Shown piece after piece: positions 1 through 11,494 of a stretch of DNA of 64,000 nucleotides; position 1 is the stretch's first letter; every line of letters begins with the position of its first letter. This DNA is from Ectocarpus siliculosus (Eukaryota; Sar; Phaeophyceae; Ectocarpales; Ectocarpaceae), in contig FN649728.1 in the NCBI GenBank assembly GCA_000310025.1, positions 3,408,804 to 3,472,803 on the forward strand, written 5' to 3'. Under the pieces are notes generated by a model. The model was not told the DNA's origin, did not search any database, and saw only the letters and a program-made list of their open reading frames with translations. The translations under genes were made by a program, and so were the position numbers.

Positions 1-551
1 CCACCGACGGCCGTTCTCGCTTCACTGCGGTGCGCAATTCAGGTCGAACCAACTTCCCAAGCCAAAGTGGTGGAAGAGTGATTTTACCTGCCGCTGGGGC
101 CATCATGTGAGGATCTACCTCTACATCCTGCCAAAATTCCTCTACCTTTCAGAACCAAACGCGAAAACGACAAAAATGGGCACTCGCTCGCTACTTAAGC
201 ACCTACGTGCCGCTCTCCGCTACCTCCGGCGGGACTTCCAGGTTTGCTGATAGCAGATCCCCTTTGACAAAACACAAAGCACCCTAACCGTGCTACTACT
301 CGTTTTTTTTCCTGCCCAAGGTGTACGGCACGAGTGCTCCACCCGTTGCCAAACCGCGCAACCCCCCCCGCAATCGCTGAGAGAAATCGACCGGGGCAGC
401 AGCACAGGTGTCAACAAAAAGTGTTCTTGAGAGCTGGCACCAAAATCTCCCCATAGCCAGCAGCACCGCCTCTACTCTTCCCAAGCACCACCACGAGCTC
501 GTCATTGGTCATCACGCCATGACGTCATCACGCCATGACGCCATCCATCAC

Positions 552-2147
552 CTTGCCACCGTCTTCTTGGCCTTGACAGCCTCGGGTATCTGCAGCCCCG
601 TCGGTACCGTCTGCACTACCTTCTCGAGCTGTATGAGATCGACCACGCGAGGGGCGCCCGGGTTGCTTTCCTCTCCTTCCCCCACCTGCAGCGTCAGCAG
701 CGTCAGAAAGTATACGTACAACCACAGAAAGACCACCCGTTCGAGATATAACTATAACCACAGCAGTAGTCGAAGGAGATGTGTTGTTATAGGCCAATTC
801 CAAGAAGCATATTCTCGATGTGAATGCCTTGTTGGGTGTTTTTTTCAGGTGTGGCACGAAGTTTTCAGCACTCACGTTTCTCCATCATCGGCAAAGAGCG
901 CGCACCGGGAACAACAAAAAAACAACAGCAAGGGGTTCCTCGTACGGTGCAGCTCAAGCGCGGCGCAGCAGAACGTCTGGTATGCCTAGCTAAACTTGTT
1001 TTGAGGCACACTACCCCAAGGCGCCACAACGTCCCGTACAGAGGAAAGCACGGCCGTGGTAGTGTCGTCTCGAAACAAACAGAGACAGCAGTGCAGCGGG
1101 GAACACGCTTCACACCCACTCTTTTGGAAAAGAAACGAACGGCAAAAAGAACCCAAGAAAAAAAAAAAAAACACACACACACACACAACACACACGAATA
1201 GCTTAGCCTCCCCCATGCCGGCCCCTCACGGAGTCCCAGTTAATGGCATTTAGAAGTTTTTTGCGTTTTCAACCGCACCAAGACTGACGTCTTTCCATTG
1301 GTCAGCCGGTTATCGCGGTCGATGCCAATGAAAAAACACACACACGCACGAAACCGCCGGGCTTCAAAACGCCGGGCTGCAAAACCGGTTGTACGCCGCC
1401 ACGCCCACAACAGCCCCGTCCCCGCATCTCTCTCTCTCTCTCACCTTGCCACCGCCGACGTGGTCGTCGTCGTCGTCGTGGGCATCTCTTGGCTTCCTTT
1501 CGCCGCGACCGGCGCGCGTGGAGGTTCTGCGTCGTGGGAGTTCGCCGGCGGCGGGCGGAGGATGTACGGCGGTCTCCTCGAAGCCGACGGAACCTGTCCC
1601 GTTCTTCCGGGAGGAGGAGGCAGCGGCGGCGGCGGCGATGGCGATGGCGATGGTGGTTCCTTCCATGACGCGGGAGAGCTCCTCGAGCCACTCGTCTCCC
1701 TCCCTGAGCATGACCGACAGGCACTCCATCTCGCGGCCTTGGTAACGCGCTGGCCCCGACCCTGCTGCGCTGCCTCTATTTGCACCGCCGCCGCCCCCTG
1801 CCTCACCTTCGCCCCCGCCTTCGTCTGCAACAAAAGGACACCACGTACGAAAAGGTACTCGGGCAGGTCGGCGCCACCGCGGAGGAAACGTGCCGGCCAA
1901 CGCGTTCTTATGGGGGTACGTACTACAGCGCGCGACAGGGGGGAAGGGGTTCTTCAACCTCCCTTGCGCGCGCGAGGGCGCGCAACAATCATCTGGTCTG
2001 GTCGCGCCAAAAGCCAGACGCAAGAAGAACACGTTGCAACAATCAACAGCGACCCAGACGGCACCGGCGACAGTCACCAGCAGCAGCAGCAGCAGCTGCT
2101 GCAGCAGAAGTAACAGCAGCAGCAGCAGCAGCTGCTGCAGCAGAAGT

Positions 2148-2226
<79 letters not shown>

Positions 2227-2902
2227 GCGGCTGCAGCAGCAGCAGCACAACATCGCGCAGGGCGAGACCTCACCTGATAGCTCGTACCCCAACTCCCGCC
2301 CTTCGTGGAAGAGCTCCCTGACGACCTCAAGCTGCGGCTTCGCCTGGTTCATGACCTTCGAGGCGCGCCTCTGCCACTCCTCTGCCTTGACAGCCACCAG
2401 CTTCACGGCAAAACAACAAAACAACACAAAACGCACATGCGCAGGTTGAGATGGCGCATTGCCAACATGCAAGTTTCTTGTAGATAGAACTTTCTGCTGG
2501 TACGAAGAGGTCTCATCGAAAGAAGGCTGGCGCATCGGTCCGAAATATACTTGTGCATGAATAATCCTGTTGGGTAGAGGTTTTGTCACACCGAAGCGGG
2601 CGAATCGCAAAAATATGCCCGCGAATACCCATCACTCCGTCGGCATTTTTAAATTTCTGTTGGAAAGAGAACTCGTCGAGCATATCATGCTTCTTCTTGC
2701 CGGGGAACCGGAAGTATTGAGGACGCACGGACGGTTTGTTTTCCCTCGCGGGAGAGGCTTGGGGTTTCGTCGTTTTCCTTGTCCTTACCTCGCCTCCAAT
2801 GAACCCGGAGCACTGGGGCTCTCCGCACAGGCACTTCTGTCTCTCCACGAAGCCCCCCAGGGTGTCCGCTTGGTAGTTGTACGTCAGCTCCTGCAGCAGC
2901 AA

Positions 2903-2949
<47 letters not shown>

Positions 2950-5900
2950 GCAGCAGCAGCAGCACGAACAACAGCATGAGACGGGGCGGACCAACGCGCA
3001 AAGTTAGACGGCAAGCAACGGTCGCCAACCGAGCACGAGCAAAATTGTCTCGCCGACCGCGTGCGCGCCCAACGAAAAACACCACCAACGTGGAAGCATG
3101 GCACCCCCCTCGCGAGTGGAAATGTCTCCTTCTGTGTGCAATTCACCCTCCAAAAGGGCACGGCATGATACCAAGCCGGCCTTCTACAAGCGGTTCCCAC
3201 ATCCCACCCAAGAGCCAGTGATGACTACGTGAACGAAAGGTATCGATTCGTTCAGGGGTTTTAATCCAAAAAAGAATACACCAAAGTCGCGGAGAAAACA
3301 AAAAGGGGGGATCGAAAAAAAAAAAAAGAGTTTGTACAAGTCTCATGTTCCCACCTCGCCGACCGAGATGTCACGAGCGGCAACAAGCACCACCCGGGTC
3401 TCGCCCAGCACGCTCCACTTCTGCATCAGGCAGTTCGGGGAGCAGCTGTGGTTCGCGAAACGAGCCTCGCCGCCCATGGGGCCTGCACAATATAACGCAG
3501 CGAGTGTAACCAGCCACCCACATGGGTCGGTCAGCGTGCGTCATCATGGGCGGGCGGTGGCACAGCAGTTTACGGGACGCAATGCGGCGCGCAAACGGTC
3601 AAGGGGAGAAGCCGGGCAACCAACGTTGGCAGGCAAACTCTCGTGCGCGTACCTCTCACAACGCAGTGGAGGACCAGTCCCAAAATAATTTCCTGATACA
3701 CGCACAGTTCTTGAGGACGTTTTTGTATCCAACTCGCCGAAAAAAAAAAAATGAATCCGAACGACAGCATGTGTGTACGCAAATCCGGAGTGCATGCACG
3801 CAAAGAAAGGAGATGTGAGTGGCGTGTACGTGAGCAGACATTCATTGGGAAAAGCTCGGCTATTCTTTTCCATCTTGGTTCCGTCTCACAAAGTAACGCG
3901 CTTCCCGCTCCATTCTTTTTTTTCTCTGTGTCGACACGAGTAAATAATAGCGGCTGCCGCTCCCCTCACCGCCGTCGAGCACGAGGTTTCCATCCAGGGA
4001 GGCGAAGTAGAAGTCGCCGCTCGAACCCTCGACGCCCTTGCGTCCCACCTTGCGGAGGCGTCTGCGGCACTCGTCCATCATGATCACCTTGTTGTATTTT
4101 GTTTTGCGATTGGTTGGAAACAGAATAGGGCGGAGAACAAATCGGATAAGCTCTCAGGGACGGCTTCAAGGTAAGGTCCCAATCGGTGTGCCCAAAGTCC
4201 ATGCTGCCTGTTGGCAAGGTACCGTCCTTGCGTACTACAGACGCAAAACAGACGTGTAAGATGTGCCTTCAGGTGCTTGCTGAATTTTGCAACAAAAACT
4301 TCATGTGTGCGCCATGCCGTTCATATCACTGCAGAGGTGTCCCTCTCTCATGCATGCATGCCCCCACCCGGGAAGCCCGTGCCAATGCTAAGGCATAGCG
4401 CTCTCCCCCTGTATAACGTAGACTCCGCTCCAACAGTTCGTGTATGCTGTCCCGCTCTTGCCCAACGCAGGTAACATTCCCAACAGCAGTACAGCGTATG
4501 CATGCTGTACCATCACATACGGGGGCATGCATCGTGAGTTCCACTCATGCTACGCTACACGCCACCATGCTGCAAGCACGCAATGCGCTGGTACGTTTCA
4601 AGCCGCGACGAATACCGCATCACGAGATGCGGCGAGCCACCACTGGTAGACCTCGCAACCTAATCGTACCGAATAAACATCCCGTACGGTATAAATATCC
4701 ACATGGAACATCATGACGGGATAGACATCGCGACCCCTCGTACTGCAACAACATCCACATGGTACGTGGTCGCGGAACAGACCTTGCGACCCCTCATACC
4801 GTGTTAACATCGCGGGAAACGTTAGTGTCACTTATTAGTCGTTCACCTCTCCCAGGTACTCGTGCAGCAGGGTGCCGGCCTCAGCTCCCCTCTCTTCGGC
4901 CAGCCTAAGCCCCCAGCCTCTGCCCTCGAAGGTTCGGAAAACCTGCCGCCGTCGACGGACGCGGCAGAGGGAGGGGAGGGGGGGGGCACAACACGACAGC
5001 ACAAAAATCGAGCAGGATGGGATGGAAGGATGAAACGGCCTATACGTAGCTTGGCCGGCAGAAACTTCCGGCGCAGCTGTCCTCGCGTGAAAAAGGGGGG
5101 GGGGAGATAGATACAAAGTCGGCGGCGGAAAATCGATTCTCCGCCCTGAGGGCTACCGCGCTCTAAAAGGCGTGCAAACACACGGGCCGTCGAGATTATG
5201 ATGACGGCTCGCTTCCTGCCGGCGGCAAGGGCGTGCGAAACCGCCAACCCCGGTCGGCCAGCCACCCAGCCAGTCATCCAGCGATGCCATGTACCGAACA
5301 TACACAAACACGAAAAAACAAATAGCAACTCGAGCGCTGCCATGTACCGAAAACATACACAAACACGAAAAAACAAATAGCAACTCGAGCGCCGAGAAAA
5401 TAATGTCGTACGTACCTCCGTCGCCGGGAACGTCTTGGTCTGTATGGCGTTGTTATTGCAGTACTTGCTTGCCCCCCGCAGGGTAGGGCAACGGCCGGGG
5501 GCGCACTCCATGAGGAGCAGACGGCTGCGCCGGGACGAGAAAAAAACACCAAAGCAAAAAAATGCGGTGGGTGAAGGGGTAACGCGACATTGGCAGCGGG
5601 AATCACAAGCATGAAAGCAGCGGCAGCATCATCCTGCCATCGCAAGAGACAAACACCTTCACGTACCTTGGCCCCCGAACCGCCCCCCCCCCCCCCGACC
5701 CGCATTTCATGTTACCGTACAGTAGGTCACATGACGTAATGACGTAATATACCACACACCCCTGGATCGATTTTCGAAGCTGGATTGCTCTTCGCCGGGT
5801 GTGCACAAATAAAACGATGCGTTTTCGGAAAGCTCTCGACGAAACGGCTCCAACGCCGTCGTTTTCGCCACCGCCACTTCTGTTTCTGCTGTGGAGCAAT

Positions 5901-8900
5901 CGAGCTTTGAAACTCGGTCCAGGGGGTGGGGCATCTTCTGTCGCCTATAGGTGGTATTGGTCCCACCGCCCAGCGCGGGAATCGCCACTGAGAAGCACAA
6001 ACGCTCACCCCGTGGGAAAGCACCCCAAGTCGTCTCATACTCTGAACAGTAGTGCCGGGTGCCCGGTACAAGCCTGGCCGACTCCCTTGGGCACGGCGCG
6101 GCAAAATACAAGGGACCACTGCTGCTGTGACCAACAAACAGCGACCGACAAAAAATCTCGGGCGCTTCTGGCACAACCGCACCGAGTACGGGGGGGCGAA
6201 AGACTTCTCCAACCCGTCCGCGGGCGGCGTGATGGCCTAACTAGTCGAAGGCGAAAGACTTGCCCGATTCTTCCACAGGCGGCGTGATGGTCCAAAACGG
6301 ATACTCGAAGGCCGCGGGGGGGGGGGACTGAAGCGACTAGCCCCAGGGCCCCCAAGGGCCAGTCAAAACTTAGCAGCAAGAGCCTGGGTCTCGACGCACA
6401 CGCTACAGGAGAGGTGGGCTAAGTAGAGGGAGCGGTCAGGAGGGAGACAAGAGGTTCGGAACGTAATGCCACATCCCCGGGGTCGCCTCCACCGCCAAAG
6501 GCGTTGGTTGAACAGAACAGAACGAAAACCACACTCGGGGCAGGCAGCTACGCGCCGCAACGGCATCTGCACTGCGGGCGGAGCGGACCGCAAGACCGAT
6601 CGGATCGATCCACCATCGACACCCGTGAGCAGCCGGACATTCCACCAAACCCGAGCCATGTGGACTCAGGCTGCACGAAAAACGTCACGACTTTCATAAA
6701 CCGCGCGGAGACAAACTCCCCCGACATGGCTACAGGTTATCCTTCGACTTGTCTCGGTGGAACATTTTTCGTGTGCGTTCGGCCGGCGCGTGCGAGAGTA
6801 TTGTATCTTTGTTGTCGCCCTCACTTTATGCAGCTAGCGTCGCAGCCGTCTTCCGGTCGGCAGTTGCACAGCGGGATCTCGTCGACGGGAACCAGGCCCT
6901 TTAGGGAGCTGTCTTCGTACAGGTTGGCCTGCACGGTGCCACCGCACGACAGACAAAAAACAGCACACAGACACAAGACAGCAGTTGCCCAAGCAAGAAA
7001 GGGTTAGCCGCCGCGCTTCTGTCTGTCGGTCTGTCTGCATGTCTGCTTTTCTCCGTCTCTCTCACCTCTCTCCTGAAAATCTCTCTACCTAAATACAACC
7101 TTGCTTGCGGTAACCCTTTTCATACGCCTATTCGCCCCCCCCCTTCCTCTTCCGCCGAGGCGTGCTGATTCGGGGCTGACCTTGAGCTTTCTGTACGGCG
7201 GCGGGTTCTCGTAGCGCTTGAGCAGGCTAGCCTTCCACTCCGGCGCAATGTCGAAGGCCTCGCTCTCACCCGAAGAAGGCCAGATGCCCAGAGGGAGCAG
7301 CGACTGGAGAACCGCGATTCGTTCGACGGATAAAAAGTTCATGTGTAAGCACAATAATGCGAGGATTTGCTGACGTCTTTTCTTCTTTCTGACTTCTAAC
7401 AAGTGTGTATGTACCCTGTGGGGTTTCTAGGAGTGTGCATGTACCCTGTGGGGTTGGTTGTTGGCCCGTGACCACGGAAGGCGCCCGAGCCAGTTGGACC
7501 AGTACGAACACTAAATAGAAGGTTCTGAGGAGAGACCGGAACGGTTCTCAATGGGCAGACAACACCAACAGCACAACCTGCTTGTGTCCTGCTGTGGGGC
7601 AACAACAACACCAACAACTATTAATGTGAAGACAACAATAATAACCGTCCAAGTGGGTTGGTGTTGCTGCGCAATGATAAAAAATACCGGTAGACTGGGG
7701 TACGGGTTATTGTTGCTGTCGGGGGGGGGGGGAGGGGGGGGGTGCTGTGCGCTCGGCTGGTGGTGGGTAAAGCTGGGGGGATGGAGGTCCGGCCGCGGAG
7801 AAGAACGACCCAATCAGTGTACTTTATCTTCCGTCGCACGGAGCTCAGACATAAAAACGGCACAGAGCGGCTAGTTCTGTAAACGCATGAATCGCAACGT
7901 ATGGCTAGATGCGAACGGCTCCAGAATAAACAGCCCTTTGCCCCCTCAAGCTGCACTCCCCTCGCTCGACACGTCGCACCAGATACTGCTGTAGGTGGCG
8001 CTGATCCCACGAGAACAGAAAGAGAAACACGAACACCACACAGCCACCCCAAAAAAACCCGAGCGCCTTCCACGACTGCCGCCGAAGGCCGACAAGCGAA
8101 GCACGAGCAACAAAACATGAGACATAACACGACAGGCGTGGCAGCTCACCTTGCTCAGCTTGAAGAGCTTTCGCTGCTTCGCACTCGGCCCCTTGCCGAA
8201 AGCAATCCCAAGATTGCTCTGCGGCGGCAGGTTTCCCTTGCGCGGAGCTGCTCCTCTGCCCTTGCTGCTGCTGCCGTTGCCGCGGGCGGCGGGGGGCGAG
8301 GACATCGAAGCCTTTTTCGCCGCAACCTGGTGGGGGGAGGGGCGGTGCGAAGCTTGTGGGTGCGTTATCCCCGCCGCTAGTCCCCGTTGAAAACATGGAA
8401 CACGGAGGCTGCTGTAAGTGTCGGTCTGTTTTGGTTGCAGGAGCTTGCGTCCCTGAAGCGCCTCAAGGTAAACGGCTGACCCTTATCGATATTGTGCGAG
8501 TGGTTGCCTTTGCCGGAGCCTGCATCCTAAGCGCCTCAAAAGGACCGATTGACCCTGTACCGAAAATTGTGCAAGTGATTGCATCCATCCCCCCCAGAAC
8601 GATATTCTTAAGCTCGAGTGGTCTACAGCAGAGAGGGCACCACGGCGGAAAAACGGCCATCTTGGGGAAACATTCCGTCGAGAGCTTTCCTTACAGGCCT
8701 ATCGGCCGGTCTTCACATATTCTTTTGGTTGTGGAGCAATCAAGCTATGAAAGTTGGCCTTGGGGGGGGGGGGGCGTGCGATCACTCGGGCAGGTTTGGC
8801 ACTGCTTCGGTCCTTCCAGTACTAAGAGGTATCATTATCATCAAACTCCCCGCAAAATCGTTTCAAGTTGAGTTCGCGCCCCAAAGGTATTTCACACGAG

Positions 8901-9808
8901 CGCGGGTCGACTTATACAGCATCATACTCACGAGAGCGTCCGAGAGACGAACACCCCCCCAAAAAACCCTGCGTAGCAATAACGAAAGTATTTTTCTATG
9001 CAGCGCTGGACAGGCCGCAAAAAGCACCGGAGAGACGAGGGCCACATACGCATACTTCTACTGTATATCCCAAGCTCTTGCCGGGTACAGCAGTAGTCGA
9101 GAAAAAAATCACGTACAACAACCAAGTACAACAGTGCGCGCCTAACCAATATTTTCCACGCGATGCGCGTGTGGCGTACACAGAAACTAGGTGTCCGAAG
9201 GCCTAACTTTTGTCGACACTGCAGTGGGGCGGCCACAAAGACAGGATTATCGGTGCGCTCGCAGCAGCAAACGTGCTCACCTTTCGGGCTCCGGTCGAGG
9301 CGGCCCGCTCGGAAGCCTGGGCACGCTTCCCGCACGGTGCCGGCTCTCCCCGCGACTGCCCTTTCCTCTCTCTCTGCTCCGGGCCGTCGCCGCCGCCGCC
9401 GCCGCCGCCGCCGCCCCGCTGCTGCCCCCCCCTCCTCGCCCTGCTGCTGTTCGTCTTCGCGCTGCCGGGGGGTCTAATGGCCGCCCCCTTCATAGGGCCG
9501 ACTTTCTTCTTTCCCTCCGGAGGCGTTTCCCCACCGAGCTGCTTCGCGGGCCTGGCATGACGAATAGATCCCGCCTTGCTGGGAGCCGGAGGCCTTGCCT
9601 TCGGCGTGCTTGTTCTCGGCCGCTTGGCGGCGGCCTCCTCCTCCGCTGGTGGCGGCGACTGGGCCGTACGCTTTTTCCTGTGGCCGGACTGACTCCTGTT
9701 CTTCTGGTGTTCTGCCTGTTTGGTGGGTGCGCGACGACGTTGGCGGCGGCCGAGAAAGTCTCTCAACGGACGAGAGAATGCCTGGCCTTCATCAGAGCCC
9801 CCAATGGC
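552..9808 (-). CDS. ASH1-like histone lysine methyltransferase (AWS-SET-postSET), partial
   Basis: Minus-strand gene, both ends open. Exons, 5' to 3': 9808-9281, 8326-8150, 7303-7181, 6928-6825, 5524-5416, 4942-4847, 4087-3970, 3482-3355, 2890-2789, 2400-2274, 1824-1445, 685-552; every junction keeps phase (about 708 residues). The N-terminal 235 residues are basic, Gly/Pro/Ser-rich and look disordered. An AWS domain (about 297-347) has its cysteines in [13 protein letters not shown] and ECAPGRC. The SET domain (about 348-468) shows [23 protein letters not shown] and ELTYNY with the catalytic-type Tyr; post-SET is [10 protein letters not shown]. This arrangement is known from the ASH1/NSD/SETD2 class that methylates H3K36; EARF, QKW and EYLGEV favour ASH1. 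The C-terminal part has an acidic/Gly-rich stretch and no recognised PHD, bromo or BAH domain within the window. A further 40-base exon at 246-207 fits the phase but is weak. A nuclear chromatin role is inferred. Confidence 0.92.
1208..1347. repeat. Dispersed repeat, copy 1 (in ASH1-like gene intron)
   Basis: About 140 bases here are clearly similar to 26736-26885, inside the TA-flanked element. Shared parts include CCCAGTTAA, TTTTCAACC, ATTGGTCAGCC and GCGGTCGATGC, in the same order and strand. It lies in the intron between exons 1824-1445 and 685-552. A CA-rich tract at about 1160-1190 precedes it, as a similar tract precedes the other copy. Probably a fragment of a mobile element. Confidence 0.7.
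2078..2246. repeat. (CAG)n / (CTG)n microsatellite, intronic
   Basis: An interrupted CAG array on the plus strand, so CTG on the coding strand of the ASH1-like gene. It starts about 28 bases downstream of the donor of exon 2400-2274. Long Leu, Ala, Cys, Ser and Gln runs in every frame are artefacts of this array, because the flanking exons splice in phase across it. Confidence 0.85.
2891..2964. repeat. (CAG)n/(CAA) microsatellite forming the 3' splice-site tract
   Basis: On the minus strand this reads as CTG/TTG units ending in CTGCAG, directly before the first base of exon 2890-2789 (ELTYNY exon). The array takes the place of a normal pyrimidine tract and supplies the AG itself. Confidence 0.8.
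5286..5392. repeat. Tandem duplication, about 53-base unit x2
   Basis: The unit beginning GCCATGTACCGAA and ending CAACTCGAGCGC occurs twice head to tail, differing by a single extra A. It lies in the intron just 3' of exon 5524-5416 of the ASH1-like gene. Near-identity suggests a recent duplication. Confidence 0.9.
7403..7457. repeat. Tandem duplication, about 30-base unit x2
   Basis: GTGTGYATGTACCCTGTGGG is repeated twice at 30-base spacing, in an intron of the ASH1-like gene just 5' of exon 7303-7181. Confidence 0.85.
8458..8590. repeat. Degenerate tandem repeat, about 70-base unit x2
   Basis: The motifs GCGCCTCAA, ATTGTGC and AGTG.TTGC recur in the same order twice, with substitutions. 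Intronic in the ASH1-like gene; older than the duplications at 5286 and 7403. Confidence 0.55.
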
Positions 9809-10600
9809 CTGCTAGAGCAGTGGCGCTGGTCTGTTGTGGGAAAAGTTGGTCCAGCAGTAGCGCGACTCTTGGGGGGGGGGTTTGCACTGCACTGGAGCAG
9901 GTTTAAAATACAAAATACAGGATGTTGTGCCGTACATGCAAAAATGCCGCAGTAGTTCACCCGCAGCACCAGGCTCTACTAGGAAGCGAGGGAAGACGAC
10001 AGCGGGTAGCATGGCGGTGTAGGTGCTTGACACCCACGACAGGGCTGTGCGACAGGGAGCTTGGAAAACTCCGCTCTTCAGGCTGCTGTCGTCTACCACT
10101 ACATAACGGGGCTGTGGGTCGCGTTCTCACAACATCGGCACGCCGACAGTACGGTTCTCAACCAAACTGGTCCCAACAGGGCGCTCTCCATCACACGAAC
10201 ACTCACTTTACCAAGACCCTCTCTCTACCTTTCGTTGTGCTGTAGCCCACACAGCTCTTGCATGCTACCCAGCAGCCCAGTGTACACGAAAGCGCCGTTA
10301 GGAGTGTGTGTGCTCGACATGTAATTAATTTGCTAAATTGCAGAAAGTAGTGGAGCACACCCTACCTGCTCTCGTCTGGCGATCTCTTTCGCCTGGAGAC
10401 GTGGCGAGATTGTCATGCTGGACATGTTGGCGATCGTGTGACCAAGGAGACACACACGTGCACGCTTGTACGTTCCTCCAACGCCAACCCCTGCCTCGAG
10501 ATCTGATAAGGATCGGGGTCCGGTGGAGTATATTTTGCACCCCCTTGCTTTGCATCGGCCCTCCCTTGTGTGTATCCCCCGGACGTCGGGTGCTCTCTAC

Positions 10601-10648
10601 CAATGGTATATGACAATAATTTTTTTTTTTTTATTGTCATATACCATT
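10601..10648. mobile_element. Miniature fold-back insertion with 9-base flanking direct repeats
   Basis: A near-perfect inverted repeat (AATGGTATATGACAATAA and its complement) flanks a loop of about 12 T. The 48-base hairpin lies between two exact copies of GCTCTCTAC (10592-10600 and 10649-10657), which looks like a target-site duplication. It has no coding capacity. Confidence 0.75.
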
Positions 10649-10657
10649 GCTCTCTAC

Positions 10658-11494
10658 TAATAATCACAGGTGTTCGCGCCTATGGAAAAAATGCCATATT
10701 TTTTTTTTATGCAGACATTACGAATCCTGGAATCATATCGGGAAGCAGTCTCTCCGCGCAGTGTTTTTGGTTATTCTGCCACAACTCGCGCTGTAGTGCT
10801 GATCCCAATTAGTGCACGTCATCTATGGATTGCCCACATGTAAAGACACACACACACCAATTTTCGTGAGATTTGGTCCACCCTACGTGGGTAACCAAAA
10901 GGCATCTAGGTGCGGTGCGTGCTTCCATGGCTTGGATTACCCTATATTTTTGGAGGTAGGCTCATGATCGTTCTGGGGGCCTCTCTGCTGACTACTGGAG
11001 TTTAGACTTGAATTTAGGCCGACTTTTGCAGGCCCACTGCCATCGCTGTGGTGCAGATCCCAATTAGTGCACATCATACATTCATTCTATGGTCTTTTAT
11101 CTCTGCTATGGTGCGGAGTTTTGGCCGAATTGGGACTCTGAAGCGGGTAACCAACTTGGATGAAAGTTGCTTCTCAGAGCTGAAAAGGTTGCGTGCAGCA
11201 GCAGGAAGGCAGCTTCAACTCAGATGTGATCGCGAGACATTTCTCCGGCTCAAAGCAAAATCAAAGGGTAAAACCAGCTTTCCGATGGAGGGTATGACTT
11301 GCTTGAAGCGCCCGCCTGTTTTTGTGAAACGACAAGGTCTGTGTAAGGAGTACGAGGTGGTGAAAGAACTGGGCTCAGCCATGTCCAATATGGGGAGGGG
11401 ATGAAACAAAATTAACCCCGCTGAAACCGGCGGCGTGATTTCTTGTCTGTACTTTTTTTTCAATTCCTATAGGCGCGAACACGTGTGTAATAGT
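10658..11494. mobile_element. Non-autonomous inverted-repeat element, about 0.84 kb
   Basis: The left end carries GGTGTTCGCGCCTAT (10669-10683) and the right end the complement ATAGGCGCGAACAC (11469-11482). Similarity continues outward on both sides (ACTAATAATCACA against ACTATTACACAC). Inside, the phrase CAGATCCCAATTAGTGCAC recurs with small changes at about 10798 and 11054. A plus-strand open frame at 11048-11404 is not recognised. Target duplication was not resolved. Confidence 0.65.

Noticed and set aside
1364-2248. A 294-codon minus-strand frame beginning with a long Leu run
   Set aside because: The Leu run is the CTG microsatellite. Exon 1824-1445 splices in phase to 2400-2274 with the array inside the intron, so only its 3' part is coding.
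1780-2321. Plus-strand frames with long Ala, Ser or Gln runs
   Set aside because: They are readings of the CAG array opposite the methyltransferase gene and have no independent coding signs.
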